Of a stretch of DNA of 24,066 nucleotides, positions 22,729 through 24,066 are shown one piece after another. A program made the position numbers and the translations under genes. Every line of letters begins with the position of its first letter. The stretch's first letter is position 1. Below the pieces are notes generated by a model that saw only the letters and a program-made list of their open reading frames with translations, had not been told where the DNA came from and ran no database searches. Source of the stretch: Apopatocola sp963618015 (GTDB taxonomy: Bacteria > Bacillota > Clostridia > Oscillospirales > Oscillospiraceae); assembly GCA_963618015.1 (NCBI GenBank), contig CAVEQS010000043.1, positions 1-24,066 on the forward strand, read 5' to 3'.

Positions 22729-22968
22729 ATGACCAACACGAACGCGACCAATTTCCGCCGGAATGCCTTTACCTACTTCGATCAGGCGATACAGTATAAC
22801 GACGTCATCAACGTGGCGACGAAAAACGGAAATGCCATCGTCATGAGCGAGGAGGATTACGCCGGGCTTATGGAGACGTGCTTCCTGCTGTCTGTCCCCG
22901 GCATGCGCGAGCGGCTGACCGCCGCAGCTGCCGAGCCGCTGGAGGAGAGTGAAGACTTTGCCTGGTGA
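22729..22968 (+). CDS. Phd/YefM-family antitoxin
   Basis: The 79-residue protein resembles Phd/YefM antitoxins: an N-terminal DNA-binding fold (TNATNFRRNAFTYFDQAI), a KNGNAIVMSEEDYAGLMET segment typical of the family, and an acidic C-terminal tail (EPLEESEDFAW) that would wrap around the toxin. AAAGGAGG lies 7 nt before the ATG. The gene overlaps the toxin start. The palindrome over its promoter supports self-repression by the antitoxin or the toxin-antitoxin complex. Confidence 0.88.
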   Translation: MTNTNATNFRRNAFTYFDQAIQYNDVINVATKNGNAIVMSEEDYAGLMETCFLLSVPGMRERLTAAAAEPLEESEDFAW

Positions 22969-23233
22969 ATACGCGATCAAAATCGCCGGGAGCGCACAAA
23001 AGGACAAAGAGAAAGTGAAGCAGTACCCGGCCATGAAGGCTAAGGTCGATCAACTGATTGCCATTCTCCGCGTCAATCCATGGCAGAATCCGCCGCCGTA
23101 TGAGAAGCTGAAAGGCGACCTGGCCGGGATGTATTCCCGCCGGATCAACGTACAGCACCGGCTGGTGTATCAGGTATTCGAGAAAGAAAAAACCGTCCGC
23201 ATCCTTGCCATGTGGACGCACTACGAAAACTGA
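22949..23233 (+). CDS. YoeB/Txe-family mRNA interferase toxin
   Basis: The 91-94 residue protein matches YoeB/Txe toxins, which cut mRNA at the ribosome. Conserved features include AQKDKEKVK near the N-terminus, EKLKGDLAGMYSRRINVQHR and the C-terminal MWTHYEN. By position the YoeB catalytic Glu, Arg and His-Tyr correspond to Glu52, Arg65 and His91-Tyr92. Two starts are possible: GTG at 22949, 3 nt from GGAGG, or TTG at 22958, with GGAGAG 8 nt before it; the TTG start gives a better fit to family length. Both overlap the antitoxin gene, so translation is coupled. The toxin appears intact. Confidence 0.88.
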   Translation: MKTLPGEYAIKIAGSAQKDKEKVKQYPAMKAKVDQLIAILRVNPWQNPPPYEKLKGDLAGMYSRRINVQHRLVYQVFEKEKTVRILAMWTHYEN

Positions 23234-23240
23234 ATGCAGG

Positions 23241-23271
23241 ATCAGCCGTCCATCGGGACGGCTGATTTTTT
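23241..23271 (+). terminator. Terminator of the toxin-antitoxin operon
   Basis: An 11-bp perfect stem (23241-23251 with 23256-23266) has an ATCG loop and is followed by TTTTT. It lies 7 bp after the toxin stop. Confidence 0.9.
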
Positions 23272-23292
23272 GTGTCCAAATTGGACACAAAA
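23268..23292. repeat. Palindrome copy 1, GTGTCC-AAATT-GGACAC
   Basis: A perfect 12-bp inverted repeat around one base. Its core, GTGTCC-N5-GGACAC, recurs at 23448-23464. Both copies lie between the toxin and the XRE gene. They may be operators or recombination sites; the protein that reads them is not identified. Confidence 0.75.
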
Positions 23293-23297
23293 GAAAG

Positions 23298-23347
23298 GCC
23301 CTTGGTTTCGACTGTTCCGGATCGTGGAGAGCCTACTTCCCAAGGGC
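23298..23347. other. Structured intergenic segment with long-loop inverted repeat
   Basis: GCCCTTGG (23298-23305) pairs with CCAAGGGC (23340-23347) across a 34-nt loop. The segment lies between the two GTGTCC palindromes and has no credible gene. It could be part of a small RNA or a protein-binding site; nothing else is evident in 23234-23480. Confidence 0.4.
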
Positions 23348-23447
23348 GGATAATAAACACAGCTTATGAGAATACCTCATGCTGATGCGCCCAGTTTACC
23401 CGTCCCCTTGCCCGCTGTCAATAAAGAGCTTGCAAAAATTAGAGGGC

Positions 23448-23464
23448 GTGTCCGAATTGGACAC
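23448..23464. repeat. Palindrome copy 2, GTGTCC-GAATT-GGACAC
   Basis: A 6-bp-armed palindrome that differs from the first copy at a single spacer base. It sits 17 bp beyond the XRE stop. Centre to centre the copies are about 176 bp apart. Confidence 0.75.
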
Positions 23465-23480
23465 AATCATCCGAGCGAAG

Positions 23481-23819
23481 TCAGAGGCCGGGGGATGGAT
23501 CGTCTGGCCTCTGCTGGCTGAGCAGAAGAAGCCGCAGATAATCTTCTACCCGCTGCCGATTCTCCGGCGTAAGGTCGGAGACGTCCAGCGTGAGCTCGTC
23601 GGGTTGACCGGCGGGCTCTTCTTTTTTGCGGTCGCTGCGGCATAGGAGATAGTCCGCCGAGCAGTCGAAAATATCGCACAGACGGTTTATTAAATCCGGG
23701 TCGAGCGCCCGGACTTCCTTTTCATAGTTTGATATGGAGTTTTCGGCGCAGCCGACCATGGCAGCAAGGTCTTTCTGCCGATATCCCAAAGCGAGACGCA
23801 GTTCGCGTATACGGTTCAT
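23481..23819 (-). CDS. XRE-family (cI-like) transcriptional repressor
   Basis: The 112-residue protein starts with a helix-turn-helix of the lambda-repressor type (about 3-60, YRQKDLAAMVGCAENSISNY), followed by an acidic linker and a leucine-rich helix (about 85-108, ENRQRVEDYLRLLLLSQQ) probably used for pairing. No peptidase domain is present, so it is not a self-cleaving cI. The start is the ATG at 23819, with GGGGGGAG just upstream; in-frame residues further upstream do not look protein-like. A -10 box TATAAT lies at 23850-23845 on the minus strand. The gene is divergent from a strong rightward promoter at 23912-23940 that overlaps an inverted repeat, the usual plan for the control switch of an integrated element. 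Confidence 0.9.
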   Translation of the reverse strand: MNRIRELRLALGYRQKDLAAMVGCAENSISNYEKEVRALDPDLINRLCDIFDCSADYLLCRSDRKKEEPAGQPDELTLDVSDLTPENRQRVEDYLRLLLLSQQRPDDPSPGL

Positions 23820-23911
23820 TGTACTCCCCCCATTTCTTAGCCAAATTATACAATGGCCGAGGGGGAAAATAAATGAACTTCCCAAATCATGAAGAAAACT
23901 ATAAACTATGC

Positions 23912-23953
23912 TTGACACTTCCTCTTTCGGGATGTATTATGCAGTTACATCCC
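23912..23953 (+). promoter_or_regulatory. Rightward promoter with XRE operator candidate
   Basis: TTGACA (23912-23917), a 17-bp spacer and TATTAT (23935-23940) form a near-consensus promoter. GGGATGTA (23929-23936) and TACATCCC (23946-23953) are a perfect inverted repeat with a 9-bp spacer over the -10 box, well placed for repression by the divergent XRE protein. The transcript runs out of the window. Confidence 0.75.
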
Positions 23954-24012
23954 AAAACGAGAGATTGGCAAAAGGCCGCAGAAAATTAAAAGCGGCCGGG
24001 TGGAAACCTGGC

Positions 24013-24038
24013 TGTACTTGTCAAGTAAAAGTAGACAC
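24013..24038. other. Possible insertion-sequence end
   Basis: This stretch begins TGTACTTGTCAAGTA, with a 13-bp palindrome (24015-24027), and ends in GTAGACAC. It is reminiscent of terminal repeats of insertion sequences in gut Clostridia, and no start codon with a ribosome site follows before the window ends. A 6-bp-armed stem (23974-23997) lies just to its left. Recognition is from memory and weak. Confidence 0.25.
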
Positions 24039-24066
24039 TAAAAAGAGAATATCTAGAGGAAGCCCA

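Larger units (their letters stand above)
21230..24066. mobile_element. Left end of a tRNA-Val-integrated element (incomplete)
   Basis: The tRNA fragment, a tyrosine integrase reading towards it, a toxin-antitoxin pair and an XRE repressor with divergent promoters form a standard prophage or integrative-element edge. The left boundary is within 21230-21274. The right end is outside the window, so phage versus conjugative element cannot be told. The 131 bp between the fragment and the integrase hold no gene. Confidence 0.8.

Noticed and set aside
23268..23464. GTGTCC palindromes as a CRISPR or tandem repeat
   Set aside because: Only two copies about 176 bp apart with unrelated sequence between; better viewed as binding or recombination sites.
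23379..23645. 88-codon plus-strand frame overlapping the XRE gene
   Set aside because: No ribosome site before either early ATG, mostly antisense to the repressor, no recognisable domain.
1..24066. CRISPR array, rRNA operon or replication origin
   Set aside because: No regularly spaced direct repeats, no rRNA-like segments and no DnaA-box cluster were seen in reading the window.

Overview
The window looks like a chromosomal segment of a GC-rich, Gram-positive anaerobe of the class Clostridia, probably an Oscillospirales-type gut bacterium. This is inferred from strong AGGAGG ribosome sites, a butyrate kinase/phosphotransbutyrylase pair, a type III glutamine synthetase, a split glutamate synthase with a ferredoxin domain, and an ANTAR-type nitrogen regulator. 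No 16S or marker gene is present, so the taxonomy is a guess from gene style.

Region 1 (1-9100, minus strand) is one nine-gene operon read leftward. From promoter to terminator it encodes butyrate kinase, phosphate butyryltransferase, a DUF554 membrane protein, an Ldh-family hydroxyacid dehydrogenase, a complete TRAP transporter (DctQ, DctM, DctP), a D-isomer 2-hydroxyacid dehydrogenase and a homocitrate/isopropylmalate-synthase-like enzyme. A divergent IclR regulator (9341-10108) starts next to two operator-like palindromes spaced 20 bp apart over the operon's likely start point. The set suggests inducible uptake of an organic (hydroxy)acid, oxidation or inversion of its hydroxyl carbon, carbon-carbon bond chemistry on a 2-oxoacid, and ATP recovery from an acyl-CoA. 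The substrate is not known.

Region 2 (10186-17773) is a nitrogen-assimilation locus. GlnN (GSIII) is read leftward. A rightward operon carries the three glutamate synthase modules, a GSI-type GlnA and an ANTAR antiterminator-like protein. The two units leave a 282-bp intergenic region from back-to-back near-consensus sigma-A promoters, and each promoter is followed within about 10 nt by a long hairpin before the ribosome site. This fits attenuation/antitermination by the ANTAR protein.

Region 3 (17774-21116) holds a DUF1275/YoaK membrane protein overlapping a U32-family peptidase/hydroxylase, then a small C-tail-anchored protein.

Region 4 (21230 to the right edge) is the left end of an integrated element. 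It begins with a 45-nt 3' fragment of a tRNA-Val(CAC) gene that still has its terminator, followed by a tyrosine integrase, a divergent Phd/YefM-YoeB-type toxin-antitoxin pair with a 20-bp palindrome over its -10 box, a pair of GTGTCC-type palindromes, and an XRE repressor with a divergent rightward promoter. The element runs off the window; an insertion-sequence-like end may lie near 24013.
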